NCBI RefSeq assembly: GCF_003122385.1
Contig: NZ_CP029255.1
Span: 496,001 to 560,000 of the forward strand
DNA: 64,000 bases
Origin: Flavobacterium crocinum
GTDB taxonomy: Bacteria; Bacteroidota; Bacteroidia; Flavobacteriales; Flavobacteriaceae
Direction: 5' to 3'
Part shown: positions 38,763 through 46,870 of the stretch, piece after piece
Numbering within the stretch: position 1 is the stretch's first letter
How the letters are laid out: the number at the start of each line of letters is the position of its first letter
Made by a program: the position numbers and the translations under genes
Notes under the pieces: model-generated
The model's input: only the letters and a program-made list of their open reading frames with translations
The model's database searches: none
What the model was told of the DNA's origin: nothing

Positions 38763-40775
38763 TTAAATACGTTTTAAAACTACTTTTTCTGTTTGCTTCG
38801 CAATCATTCCCTTGTAATATTCTTTCAGCATTTCATATTCTTCAGTAACCACTATTGCTCTGTTAATTTGATGTACTATACTTAACTGTAACATATTTTC
38901 GTTTGCAGCGATATTAAATTTAAAGCTTCCTAAATCATTTTCCATATTGTAAGCTACAGCAGCCGGAAGTGTTTCAACCGCAAATCCATCGGGAATTTTA
39001 ATGGTGATATTGTATTTGTCCAAAAACGGATAACCAAAATCTACGGGATATTCTCTCACATCCTGCTTAAACGGATTTTTATCCTGAGCGAAGAAAAGCA
39101 TTGGATTTACGTATATTTTACCTCCAATAACTTCACATAAATTATTTCCTGTAAAGGAATAGGATTCAATAGTTGGAGCTAAAAAATCTTTCTCATTTGT
39201 TCTCGAATATTCACTTACTTCAATTTTACCGCTATTATTTTCGAGTTTCTCAAGGTATTCTTCTTCTTTTAATTTCTCGAAATTTTCTCTTGTTATCATG
39301 GCATTATAATCTGAACATTGTCTTCGGGTTTTCCCTTTAATTTTTCCCTCTGCATCAATATCATAATTCATAAAAACAATATCATTAGAAGCTTTTGTCG
39401 GCATCAGATCAATTTCCTGAGAACTTCCATCTTTTCTTATTAATCGTCCCATCCAGTTCAGGGCTCTCATAGGAAGCATATTAGGCGTTGCATATCTGTC
39501 AGTAGCATCTAATAAAATATAGCCATTTGGAGTTTCTACTGCCGCAATAACATAATTAAAAGCTGTTCTGTTTGGGAAAAAAGCAACCCCATTGGAACGT
39601 GTACTTACCAGAACCGGATTTGCTGTTAAACCGGAATAGCGTAACATAGCCGTCAGCATCAAATTAATATCTGCAACGTTTCCTGTTTTTTCTTTATAGG
39701 TCTTTTTAACTCCGTTATCACAGCCATAACCATAATAACTATTCCATTTTACATTTGATTTTACATGGTTTAAAATTACCCACATTTTTTCCTCCGGAGT
39801 ATTAATTCCTGCCAATATCTTTTTCAGATCTTCTTCAAAATATCCTGTTTTATTTAGTTCAGGGCCAAAATCTTCATATTCGTAGATTGTTTTTACGACT
39901 GAATTCCAGTCTGTAGAATATTCTTTGATAGGTCTGTTTGGAAAATGTGTTAATGATAATTCATGCTCAACACTTGATCTGTAATTATTGATATTATTAA
40001 CGAAACTTTCATCTTTCAATGCCGGAAAATCCTGAGCAACATATGTAACTTCTGTTTCTATGTAATCTATTTTATCCGTATAGAATTCCGTTTTTGCTAC
40101 ATATTGATTCCCTCTGTCTTTGCTTGTAATCGTAATTGTTCTTGGATTTTTTAAGGTTGTTGTTTTAGGAAATAAATACCCTTTTTGACGTGGTTTAAAG
40201 ACATAATATTCCGGATAAGCTACTTTAAACTCCGAATAATTTACCGGAATTGAAGTCTGAAAATCCCAGTCACGTATCATAGCATCACTAGGAGATCTCA
40301 CAGTATATCGAAATTCTATTACCGAACCTTCTTTTAAATTCGGCATTGTAATCTTTTTTTGTCCTCTGTATTTTGAAAGTACTTCATCAAAAGAACCATC
40401 ACTTTTCAGTTTTGTTTTTTCTATTTTACCATTCACCAGGTTATAAGTCACTGCATCTGAAAAGAATACTCTTTCTTTTAATGAGTTGTAATTGTAATAC
40501 CAAACTTCCTGATTTGCCCAGTCGTAACCTTCTTTTTTATAAATTTTGATGCGCGTTTCAACATCGGTCATCATATAAAAACCTTCGTTTTGATCAAACT
40601 CCATCCTTGACACTCCTTTCTTATACAAAATAGCAGCAATAGCCGAAGTATCTTTTGGGTGGACTTTCTGTTCCAATTCAGCAACAGAGACTTTTCCTAA
40701 TCTAAATTCCTGTGCAATCGAACTTGTAGCAATTAGCAAAATTGCAGACAAGCTAATAAGTTTAATAATTTTCAT
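38763..40775 (-). CDS. DUF3857/transglutaminase-like exported protein (second), catalytic Cys lost
   Basis: 670 aa. Signal peptide (1-21, cleavage after SSIA). DUF3857 domain followed by the transglutaminase-like region. At the nucleophile site the codon is GTT, giving KTGNVADINLML with V367 in place of Cys, and the His site reads NYVI. It therefore should not be an active thiol enzyme. The frame is otherwise intact and closely parallels the downstream paralogue, which keeps Cys. It starts 44 nt after the first paralogue and ends 1 nt before the third, so all three are co-expressed. Confidence 0.85.
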   Translation of the reverse strand: MKIIKLISLSAILLIATSSIAQEFRLGKVSVAELEQKVHPKDTSAIAAILYKKGVSRMEFDQNEGFYMMTDVETRIKIYKKEGYDWANQEVWYYNYNSLKERVFFSDAVTYNLVNGKIEKTKLKSDGSFDEVLSKYRGQKKITMPNLKEGSVIEFRYTVRSPSDAMIRDWDFQTSIPVNYSEFKVAYPEYYVFKPRQKGYLFPKTTTLKNPRTITITSKDRGNQYVAKTEFYTDKIDYIETEVTYVAQDFPALKDESFVNNINNYRSSVEHELSLTHFPNRPIKEYSTDWNSVVKTIYEYEDFGPELNKTGYFEEDLKKILAGINTPEEKMWVILNHVKSNVKWNSYYGYGCDNGVKKTYKEKTGNVADINLMLTAMLRYSGLTANPVLVSTRSNGVAFFPNRTAFNYVIAAVETPNGYILLDATDRYATPNMLPMRALNWMGRLIRKDGSSQEIDLMPTKASNDIVFMNYDIDAEGKIKGKTRRQCSDYNAMITRENFEKLKEEEYLEKLENNSGKIEVSEYSRTNEKDFLAPTIESYSFTGNNLCEVIGGKIYVNPMLFFAQDKNPFKQDVREYPVDFGYPFLDKYNITIKIPDGFAVETLPAAVAYNMENDLGSFKFNIAANENMLQLSIVHQINRAIVVTEEYEMLKEYYKGMIAKQTEKVVLKRI

Positions 40776-40819
40776 TGGTAATTTTTGGTTGGTTTTGTTT
40801 AATTTTTGGTTGTTCTTCG

Positions 40820-42727
40820 TTAGTTCCTGGTCAATATTATTTTGGCATTATCATTTTTAGAAACTTGCTCCATAAACAAACGGTATTCATCATATTCTTT
40901 GTTTGAATATTTTCCTTTGTTTAAAAACATGGATCTTTTATATACCAGTTTGTTATCGTTGTTTTTTATGATTTCTGTTTTGTACTCACCAAATTTTCCT
41001 TTAAGCTCATAATTTTGAGGAAGAAATTCGATACTAAAACCTGTTGGCAGATTGATCTCGATTTCATCTGTATCTAAATAACCACGCTGAATCTGGAATG
41101 GACTTTTACGATTTCTTATTCGTTTTATGTTTGCTGAATTCTGGTTAAAAGCATCCACCGTAAAAATCATTTTACTACCTGAAATCACTCCATAGTTGGA
41201 TGCTGATAACTGAACATCTTCAATAAAATTGATATTTTCTTTATCATTAGTAAAAGTGATTTTACCCAATTTTAGATTATTGATATTATCCCAATATTCT
41301 TTGTAGTGTTTTTCTTTTTCGTGAGGTTGTAAGGTTTCAATCCTTGATTTGGAAGCATATTGACTTCCTTGCGATGCTATTTTTAAAACTCCGGAAAAAT
41401 CACCGTTTTCATTAAGTGTATAGATTCCTTTTCCCGTTTGAGTATTTCCTTTGTCCTCATAAATTTTAGTACGAACAATTTCACCTCCTTCGGGTTTAAC
41501 TACTAAAACATCTCTGTCATCTGTAAAAGTTCCCTGATAACCGAAAGGATCGTCCTGACTTGTACATTCCAGCCAAATATAATTATCTCCATTTGGCACT
41601 GCTAAAATCATATGATTTCCCTGCATTGAAACAAAATCAGACTGAATATTTGCTTTATAACGATCTCCATATAAAATAGTATTATACGAAGGGACATCTA
41701 CAATCTGTAAAAGTGCTTTTGTGTAATTAGATAATGCTTTACAATCTCCGTAGCCTAAACGATCTACATCTGCAGCCATCATAGGCTTCCATCCGCCAAT
41801 ACCAACAGCAATATTTACATATCTGGATTTTTTCTGAACATAATCATAAATGATTTTGGTCTTTTTAACAAGATCTTTTTCATCTCCGACCAAAGCTTTG
41901 ATCTTAACCTTTGTTTCTTCGGGCAAAGTAGTAGTTCCGGACAGAATTTTTTCTCCGTACCATTTCCCAAAAGCTTCCCAGGTTGTTGCCGTACCATCGA
42001 CTCCTTCTAAATGAAAATGCTCCAGTCCCATCATTATTTTAGGATATAGATCCGATGGATAAGGGCTGTAGTCTTCTTCTTTTTGAGCCGGAATATTAGC
42101 TGCTTTATAACTTAGCTTTGTATCCGTATCAACCGTTTTTTTTATTTTAAAATCAGAAAACTGAAACTCTTTCTTTTTAAAACCTAAGTTATTTGGATAC
42201 GATACATTTAAAATACAATTCTCTACACTAACATTGTAGCCGCTCAAAAAATACCATTTTGGGATAAAAGCCGTATTTGAAGTTTCGATTTCGCTGCTAT
42301 AAGCCACAGTAAAAGGATATGAAACAGGAGTGTAATCTAAATAAAGTACTCTGTTGTCAGAAAAAAGAGTACTGCCACTTACTGCGCTTTGGTCTTTAAA
42401 ATCCTTTTTCTTGATTTTTTTGATTTCATTACCAAAAGCGTCATATACAACAGCTTCAACACCTTTTATGGATGTTGATTTATCGTAGTACTCATAACCA
42501 TCTATTTCACTCAGACCTTTTTGATTTAAAACAGTTACGACTCTCTGTTTTTTAATATTCATGCTTCTTTGCGACAGAATATTAATGTCCATTTGATCTA
42601 ATCGAACAACAGCATTTGCATTTTCTTTTAGACTATCTGAAATTTTTAAAATGGAATAATCGTTCTTTTGAGCAAAAGAAGTAAGGGTAAAAAATAAAAA
42701 AAGTAATGCGCAACAGAGGTTTTTCAT
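40820..42727 (-). CDS. DUF3857/transglutaminase-like exported protein (first)
   Basis: 635 aa. Signal peptide MKNLCCALLFLFFTLTSFA, then Q. DUF3857 domain (about 25-260) and a transglutaminase core with GYGDCKALSNYTKALLQ; C329 is the nucleophile, His lies in GNHMILAV and an acidic partner in YIWLECTSQD. All three expected catalytic positions are present, unlike in the next two paralogues, from which it is clearly more diverged. It is first of the three-gene operon and has a well-spaced promoter. Confidence 0.85.
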   Translation of the reverse strand: MKNLCCALLFLFFTLTSFAQKNDYSILKISDSLKENANAVVRLDQMDINILSQRSMNIKKQRVVTVLNQKGLSEIDGYEYYDKSTSIKGVEAVVYDAFGNEIKKIKKKDFKDQSAVSGSTLFSDNRVLYLDYTPVSYPFTVAYSSEIETSNTAFIPKWYFLSGYNVSVENCILNVSYPNNLGFKKKEFQFSDFKIKKTVDTDTKLSYKAANIPAQKEEDYSPYPSDLYPKIMMGLEHFHLEGVDGTATTWEAFGKWYGEKILSGTTTLPEETKVKIKALVGDEKDLVKKTKIIYDYVQKKSRYVNIAVGIGGWKPMMAADVDRLGYGDCKALSNYTKALLQIVDVPSYNTILYGDRYKANIQSDFVSMQGNHMILAVPNGDNYIWLECTSQDDPFGYQGTFTDDRDVLVVKPEGGEIVRTKIYEDKGNTQTGKGIYTLNENGDFSGVLKIASQGSQYASKSRIETLQPHEKEKHYKEYWDNINNLKLGKITFTNDKENINFIEDVQLSASNYGVISGSKMIFTVDAFNQNSANIKRIRNRKSPFQIQRGYLDTDEIEINLPTGFSIEFLPQNYELKGKFGEYKTEIIKNNDNKLVYKRSMFLNKGKYSNKEYDEYRLFMEQVSKNDNAKIILTRN

Positions 42728-42743
42728 TAGTAAGGATTTTCAT

Positions 42744-42776
42744 CAAATATATATTATTTTTAGAAATCCTTAACAA
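42744..42776 (-). promoter_or_regulatory. Promoter of the DUF3857 operon
   Basis: Minus strand TTG (42776-42774), 22-nt spacer, TATATTTG (42751-42744), 16 nt before the first ATG. Confidence 0.7.
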
Positions 42777-42791
42777 ATGTTTAATAATATT

Positions 42792-43244
42792 TTACTCCTT
42801 GTTTTTACTGTCAATCAAGATTGTAACAGGTCCGTCATTTAAAAGATTTACTTTCATATCGGCACCAAAAATTCCGGTTTGGACTTTTTTTCCAAACTCT
42901 TTTTCAAGTGACTTTACAAAACTTTCGTACATTGGAATAGCAAAGTCCGGTTTTGCTGCTTTTATGTAAGAAGGACGATTTCCTTTTTTGGTAGAAGCAT
43001 GAAGTGTAAACTGACTTACCACAATAATATCTCCGTCAACATCCTGAACCGAGCAGTTCATAACATCATTTTCATCTCCAAAGATTCTCATTTTGATGAT
43101 TTTTCCCGAAAGCCAGTCAATATCATCCTGAGTATCGGCATCTTCTATTCCAACTAAAACCAATAAACCCTTTTTAATATCGGCTGTTTTTTGGCCATCA
43201 ACGGTTACAGATGCCTCGGAAACTCTTTGAAGTACAATTTTCAT
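42792..43244 (-). CDS. dtd: D-aminoacyl-tRNA deacylase
   Basis: 150 aa, standard DTD length. MKIVLQRVSEASVTVDG at the start, the active-site VVSQFTLHA (SQxxL motif) and the cross-subunit motif NDGPVTILID near the end (family NxGPVT). It removes D-amino acids from mischarged tRNA, as well as glycine from tRNA-Ala. The gap to rsgA is 151 nt and contains part of a CACGGATTAAACAG repeat with a palindromic TGCACTGCAGTGCA. Confidence 0.95.
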   Translation of the reverse strand: MKIVLQRVSEASVTVDGQKTADIKKGLLVLVGIEDADTQDDIDWLSGKIIKMRIFGDENDVMNCSVQDVDGDIIVVSQFTLHASTKKGNRPSYIKAAKPDFAIPMYESFVKSLEKEFGKKVQTGIFGADMKVNLLNDGPVTILIDSKNKE

Positions 43245-43395
43245 TTTTATTTTGATCTAAGTGCAACCTAATTTATTGGCCACAGATTACACGGATTAAA
43301 CAGATTTTAATTTCTGTGTTTAAATGCACTGCAGTGCATCTCTACATTTGATTTTTTTGTTGGAATTTGGAGTTTAAGAGAATTGGAATTTTAAA

Positions 43396-44373
43396 TTACT
43401 TTCTCGTTTCATCACTCGCCGCACGATCTTCGCCGTAAGTATCTGTGCGATAATGCTCTTCGTCTCCTTCAAGGATTTTTAGATAACTGTTATAGCGTGA
43501 CCAGGCAATTTCATCTTTTTCCAGAGCCGCTTTTATGGCACAATGTGGTTCTTCTTTATGTAAACAGTTGTTAAACTTACATTGGTCTTTGAGTCTGAAA
43601 AACTCAGGAAAATAACCACTAATTTCTGATGGTTCCATATCAACAATCCCGAAACCTTTGATTCCCGGGGTATCGATAATTCGGGCATCAAAAGACAAAT
43701 CATACATTTCGGCAAAAGTGGTAGTATGCTGACCTTGTTTACTTTGTTCTGAAATAACCGTAGTTTTTAAATGAAGACTTGGTTCCATAGCATTTACCAA
43801 AGTCGATTTTCCAACTCCGGAATGTCCTGAAAACATACTGACTTTACCAATCATCATTTCTTTCAGCTTGTCAACACCTTTATTTTCTGTTGATGAAATT
43901 CGAAGACATTTATAACCTATTTCAGAATAAATATGCTGTAAATAAAGTTGATCGTCTAAAGTCTGATCGTTTAGCGTATCAATTTTATTAAAAATAAGAA
44001 TGGCTTCTATCCCGTATGCTTCAGCAGTAACCAAAAAACGGTCGATAAAACTTGTAGTTGTCGGCGGATTATCAATCGTAACCAATAAAAAAACCTGATC
44101 AATATTGGAAGCAATAATATGAATCTGCTTAGACAAGTTTACCGATTTACGAACGATATAGTTTTTTCGTTCATGAATATTATGAATTGTCCCCGTTATA
44201 GCATCCGAAGTTTCATCTAATTCATAATCGACAATATCGCCTACAGCAATAGGATTGGTACTTTTGATACCTTTTATTCTGAATTTCCCTTTCATACGGC
44301 ATTCCACAAAATCTCCATTTTCAGATTTTACGGTGTACCAGCTTCCTGTAGATTTATAAACGGTTCCTGTCAT
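43396..44373 (-). CDS. rsgA: Ribosome small-subunit GTPase A
   Basis: 325 aa. OB-fold N-terminus (1-70), then a circularly permuted GTPase: G4 NKID (129-132) comes before the P-loop GHSGVGKST (183-191) and G3 DTPG. The C-terminal zinc knuckle is CKFNNCLHKEEPHC (CxxxxCxHxxxxxC). It helps late 30S assembly. The -7 box TATCTTTG at 44420-44427 indicates its own promoter. Confidence 0.95.
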   Translation of the reverse strand: MTGTVYKSTGSWYTVKSENGDFVECRMKGKFRIKGIKSTNPIAVGDIVDYELDETSDAITGTIHNIHERKNYIVRKSVNLSKQIHIIASNIDQVFLLVTIDNPPTTTSFIDRFLVTAEAYGIEAILIFNKIDTLNDQTLDDQLYLQHIYSEIGYKCLRISSTENKGVDKLKEMMIGKVSMFSGHSGVGKSTLVNAMEPSLHLKTTVISEQSKQGQHTTTFAEMYDLSFDARIIDTPGIKGFGIVDMEPSEISGYFPEFFRLKDQCKFNNCLHKEEPHCAIKAALEKDEIAWSRYNSYLKILEGDEEHYRTDTYGEDRAASDETRK

Positions 44374-44419
44374 TCTTTAATTTTAGATTGCTGATTTTAG
44401 ATTAAACCTAAATTCTTTG

Positions 44420-44427
44420 CAAAGATA
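44420..44427 (-). promoter_or_regulatory. -7 box of rsgA
   Basis: TATCTTTG, followed by CAAAG, on the minus strand, 47 nt before the ATG. The upstream TTG is not clear because the outer ACCATATAAG repeat arm occupies that place. Confidence 0.45.
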
Positions 44428-44439
44428 AATGAATAATTT

Positions 44440-44623
44440 AAACCATATAAGTTATATAAGTGAATATAAATACCCACTTCTTAAAACAAAAAAAATCCCC
44501 ATCACTTTTTTCAAAGCAATAGGGATTTTTAAAAAACAATCTAATTTTAAATGCGTGATATAACTAAACTCAACAACAAAGCTTTTAAAAAACTTAAATT
44601 ATCTTATATCACTTATATGGTTT
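44440..44623 (-). repeat. Inverted-repeat cassette around the aromatic operon terminator
   Basis: Outer arms AAACCATATAAGTTATATAAG (44440-44460, 21 positions) and 44603-44623 differ at one base when complemented. They enclose the terminator at 44491-44530. Same design as 34882-35077 downstream of aroA. Confidence 0.7.
44491..44530 (-). terminator. Terminator of the pheA-tyrA-aroG operon
   Basis: Minus strand AAAAATCCCTATTGC pairs with GTGATGGGGATTTTT (15 positions, three G-U), loop TTTGAAAAAA, then TTTTTG. It lies about 100 nt after the DAHP synthase stop. Confidence 0.85.
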
Positions 44624-44631
44624 CGAAAAAA

Positions 44632-45714
44632 TTATGCGTTGAAAATTTTCTCTTGGTGTCCAATACTTTCTTGGTGAATTGCTTTGAACATTCTTAAAAC
44701 GAATTCTTCAGTAAGACCTTTTTTCTCGCCTTCTAAAATCATTTTTCCTAAGATTTCGTTCCAACGGTTGTTTTGAAGAATCGCAACGTTAGCGTCTTTT
44801 TTCACTTGACCAATTTCGTCAGCCACTTTCATACGTTTTCCTAATAACTCTAATAAGTTAGCATCCAATACATCGATGTTTGCTCTTAGTTTAGTCATTT
44901 TTTGGCTGTACTCATCTGTAGTATCATCCGTTTTTCTGATGGTCAAATCTTTGATGATTTGTTTCAAAGCATCTGGAGTCACTTGTTGTGCAGCATCAGA
45001 CCAAGCGTTGTCCGGATCGATATGCGTTTCGATAATCATACCGTCGTAATTCAAGTCTAAAGCTTCCTGAGTTACTTCGAAAATCATTTTACGATCTCCA
45101 GTAATGTGAGATGGATCGATGATTAATGGCAAATCAGGGAATTTATTTTGTAATTCGATAGCAATTTGCCACTCTGGAATGTTTCTGTATTTTGTTTTTT
45201 CGTAAGTAGAGAAACCTCTGTGAATAACTCCTAATTTCTCGATACCCGCCATATGTAAACGCTCAACACCACCTAACCATAAAGCTAAATCCGGGTTTAC
45301 AGGGTTTTTAACCAAAACAATTTTATCAGTTCCTTTTAATGTGTCAGCAATTTCCTGAACTGCGAAAGGGTTTGCAGTTGTACGTGCTCCAACCCATAAA
45401 ACGTCGATATCGTATTCTAAAGCTAGTTTACAGTGAGCTGCAGTCGCAACTTCAGTTCCCATTAATAAACCAGTTTCAGCTTTTGCTTTTTGTAACCATT
45501 TTAATCCAATTTCTCCAATTCCCTCAAATCCTCCCGGACGAGTTCTTGGTTTCCAGATTCCGGCTCTGAAAACGCTTACTTTAGAATCTTTTAATTCGTG
45601 AGCGATTTTCAATACCTGATCTTCAGTTTCTGCACTACAAGGTCCAGCTATCACAAGTGGGTGATTCAAATTGAAATCTTCTAACCACTTTCTCATTTCT
45701 TTCTTATTTTCCAT
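44632..45714 (-). CDS. Bifunctional DAHP synthase / chorismate mutase (AroQ)
   Basis: 360 aa. N-terminal class I-beta DAHP synthase (about 1-260): PLVIAGPCSAET, VFRAGIWKPRTRPGGFEG, LWVGARTTANPFAVQEI, LVKNPVNPD, and DPSHITGDR. C-terminal AroQ chorismate mutase (about 270-355): LRANIDVLDANLLELLGKRM with VADEIGQVKK. It makes the first compound of the shikimate pathway and the first of the Phe/Tyr branch in one chain, so the mutase domain can act as a feedback sensor (known for such fusions in Prevotella). Last gene of the operon, 13 nt after tyrA. Confidence 0.93.
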   Translation of the reverse strand: MENKKEMRKWLEDFNLNHPLVIAGPCSAETEDQVLKIAHELKDSKVSVFRAGIWKPRTRPGGFEGIGEIGLKWLQKAKAETGLLMGTEVATAAHCKLALEYDIDVLWVGARTTANPFAVQEIADTLKGTDKIVLVKNPVNPDLALWLGGVERLHMAGIEKLGVIHRGFSTYEKTKYRNIPEWQIAIELQNKFPDLPLIIDPSHITGDRKMIFEVTQEALDLNYDGMIIETHIDPDNAWSDAAQQVTPDALKQIIKDLTIRKTDDTTDEYSQKMTKLRANIDVLDANLLELLGKRMKVADEIGQVKKDANVAILQNNRWNEILGKMILEGEKKGLTEEFVLRMFKAIHQESIGHQEKIFNA

Positions 45715-45727
45715 TTTATTATAGTTT

Positions 45728-46582
45728 TTACTTTTTAATTAATCCGTTTAATATTTCTTTTATTTTATTTGTGCTTTCCATTTCTTCAAAAATGGCGTTA
45801 TAATCTTCTTCTTTTAACAAATCCCTAAACCGACTGAGATTTGAGATATAAGCTTCTAAAGTTTCCAGAACGTGTTCTTTATTTTGTTTAAAAATTGGTG
45901 TCCACATCGCTGGCGAACTTTTGGCTAAACGAACGGTACTTTCAAATCCACTTCCCGCCATATCAAAAATATCTTGTTCGTCCTTTTCTTTGTTCATTAC
46001 TGTTTTTCCGAGCATAAACGAACTGATGTGCGATAAATGCGAAACATAAGCTATGTGTTTATCGTGCGAAACCGGATCCATATATCGAATCCTCATTCCG
46101 ATTGAGGTAAAAAGATTCAATGCTTTTTCCTGCAATTTAAAAGCCGTTTTTTCGACTTCACAGATAATGTTTGTCTTTCCCTGAAACAAACCTCTTATTG
46201 CTGCCGAAGGCCCGGAAAACTCTGTTCCTGCAATTGGATGCGTAGCAATAAAATTTCTTCTTTTCGGATGACTCGCTACCGCATCACAAATTGGTTTTTT
46301 CGTCGATCCAACTTCAAAAACAATTGTTTTATCTCCTACTGCATCCAAAACTTTAGGTAAAACCGTCAGCGCTACATCTACCGGAACCGAAACAATTACA
46401 AAATCGGCTTTTGATAGATCTTCAAAACTTCCTGCTTCGTCAATAACTCCTAACTCAATCGCTTGTTGTAAATGTTGTTCGTTATTATCGATTCCAAAAA
46501 TAGTCGCCTCAGGATAACGTCCTTTGATGTCCAGCACCATCGAACCTCCAATTAATCCTATTCCTATTACGTATACTTTCAT
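45728..46582 (-). CDS. tyrA: Prephenate dehydrogenase
   Basis: 284 aa from ATG 46582. An extended reading to 46693 is translated repeat sequence and was not used. MKVYVIGIGLIGGSMVLD is the Rossmann NAD(P) loop, VSVPVDVALTVLP and THPIAGTEFSGPSAA (with catalytic His) follow. HDKHIAYVSHLSHISSF is the substrate-binding helix motif. It oxidatively decarboxylates prephenate to 4-hydroxyphenylpyruvate for tyrosine. Upstream come two palindromic repeats in the 288-bp gap to the aminotransferase gene, an odd insertion in an otherwise compact operon. Confidence 0.93.
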   Translation of the reverse strand: MKVYVIGIGLIGGSMVLDIKGRYPEATIFGIDNNEQHLQQAIELGVIDEAGSFEDLSKADFVIVSVPVDVALTVLPKVLDAVGDKTIVFEVGSTKKPICDAVASHPKRRNFIATHPIAGTEFSGPSAAIRGLFQGKTNIICEVEKTAFKLQEKALNLFTSIGMRIRYMDPVSHDKHIAYVSHLSHISSFMLGKTVMNKEKDEQDIFDMAGSGFESTVRLAKSSPAMWTPIFKQNKEHVLETLEAYISNLSRFRDLLKEEDYNAIFEEMESTNKIKEILNGLIKK

Positions 46583-46603
46583 ATTTCTTTTTATTAGAAG
46601 CTG

Positions 46604-46674
46604 TTTCCTGCTATCCGTTTCAATCTTTTCCGCCGAACCCCGGCGCAAAAGGATTTCCACTTCTATCAGGGCTA
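46604..46674 (-). repeat. Dispersed palindromic element, copy B
   Basis: Minus strand TAGCCCTGATAGAAGTGG...GGATAGCAGGAAA, with a central hairpin GCGCCG-GGGTT-CGGCGG. The loop GGGTT is the same as in copy A (5224) while the stem differs. It ends 21 nt before the tyrA start codon. Confidence 0.7.
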
Positions 46675-46716
46675 GGGCTTCTCGTTTTTTCAAGACCTTT
46701 ATCGTTTTCCGTTTTT

Positions 46717-46820
46717 TTTGTCATTTCGACGAAGGAGAAATCTTCGCAAGTAGCTCCGCAACGAAAATCCAATCTTTGTGGAGTTTCTCGTGGAGATTTC
46801 TCCTTCGTCGAAATGACAAA
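46717..46820 (-). repeat. Inverted repeat, perfect 27-bp arms
   Basis: Arms TTTGTCATTTCGACGAAGGA+GAAATCT (46717-46743) and the exact complement (46794-46820), 50-bp loop. Architecture matches 29311-29409 (arms also begin TGTCATT). Lies inside the aromatic operon between the aminotransferase and tyrA. Confidence 0.85.
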
Positions 46821-46870
46821 CTGTGGCTAAAAATCTAAAATCTTAATACTTAATTCTAAAGTCTTAATAC

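Noticed and set aside
46583..46693. N-terminal extension of prephenate dehydrogenase
   Set aside because: The added residues are translated repeat copy B; the Rossmann motif starts directly at the inner ATG 46582.
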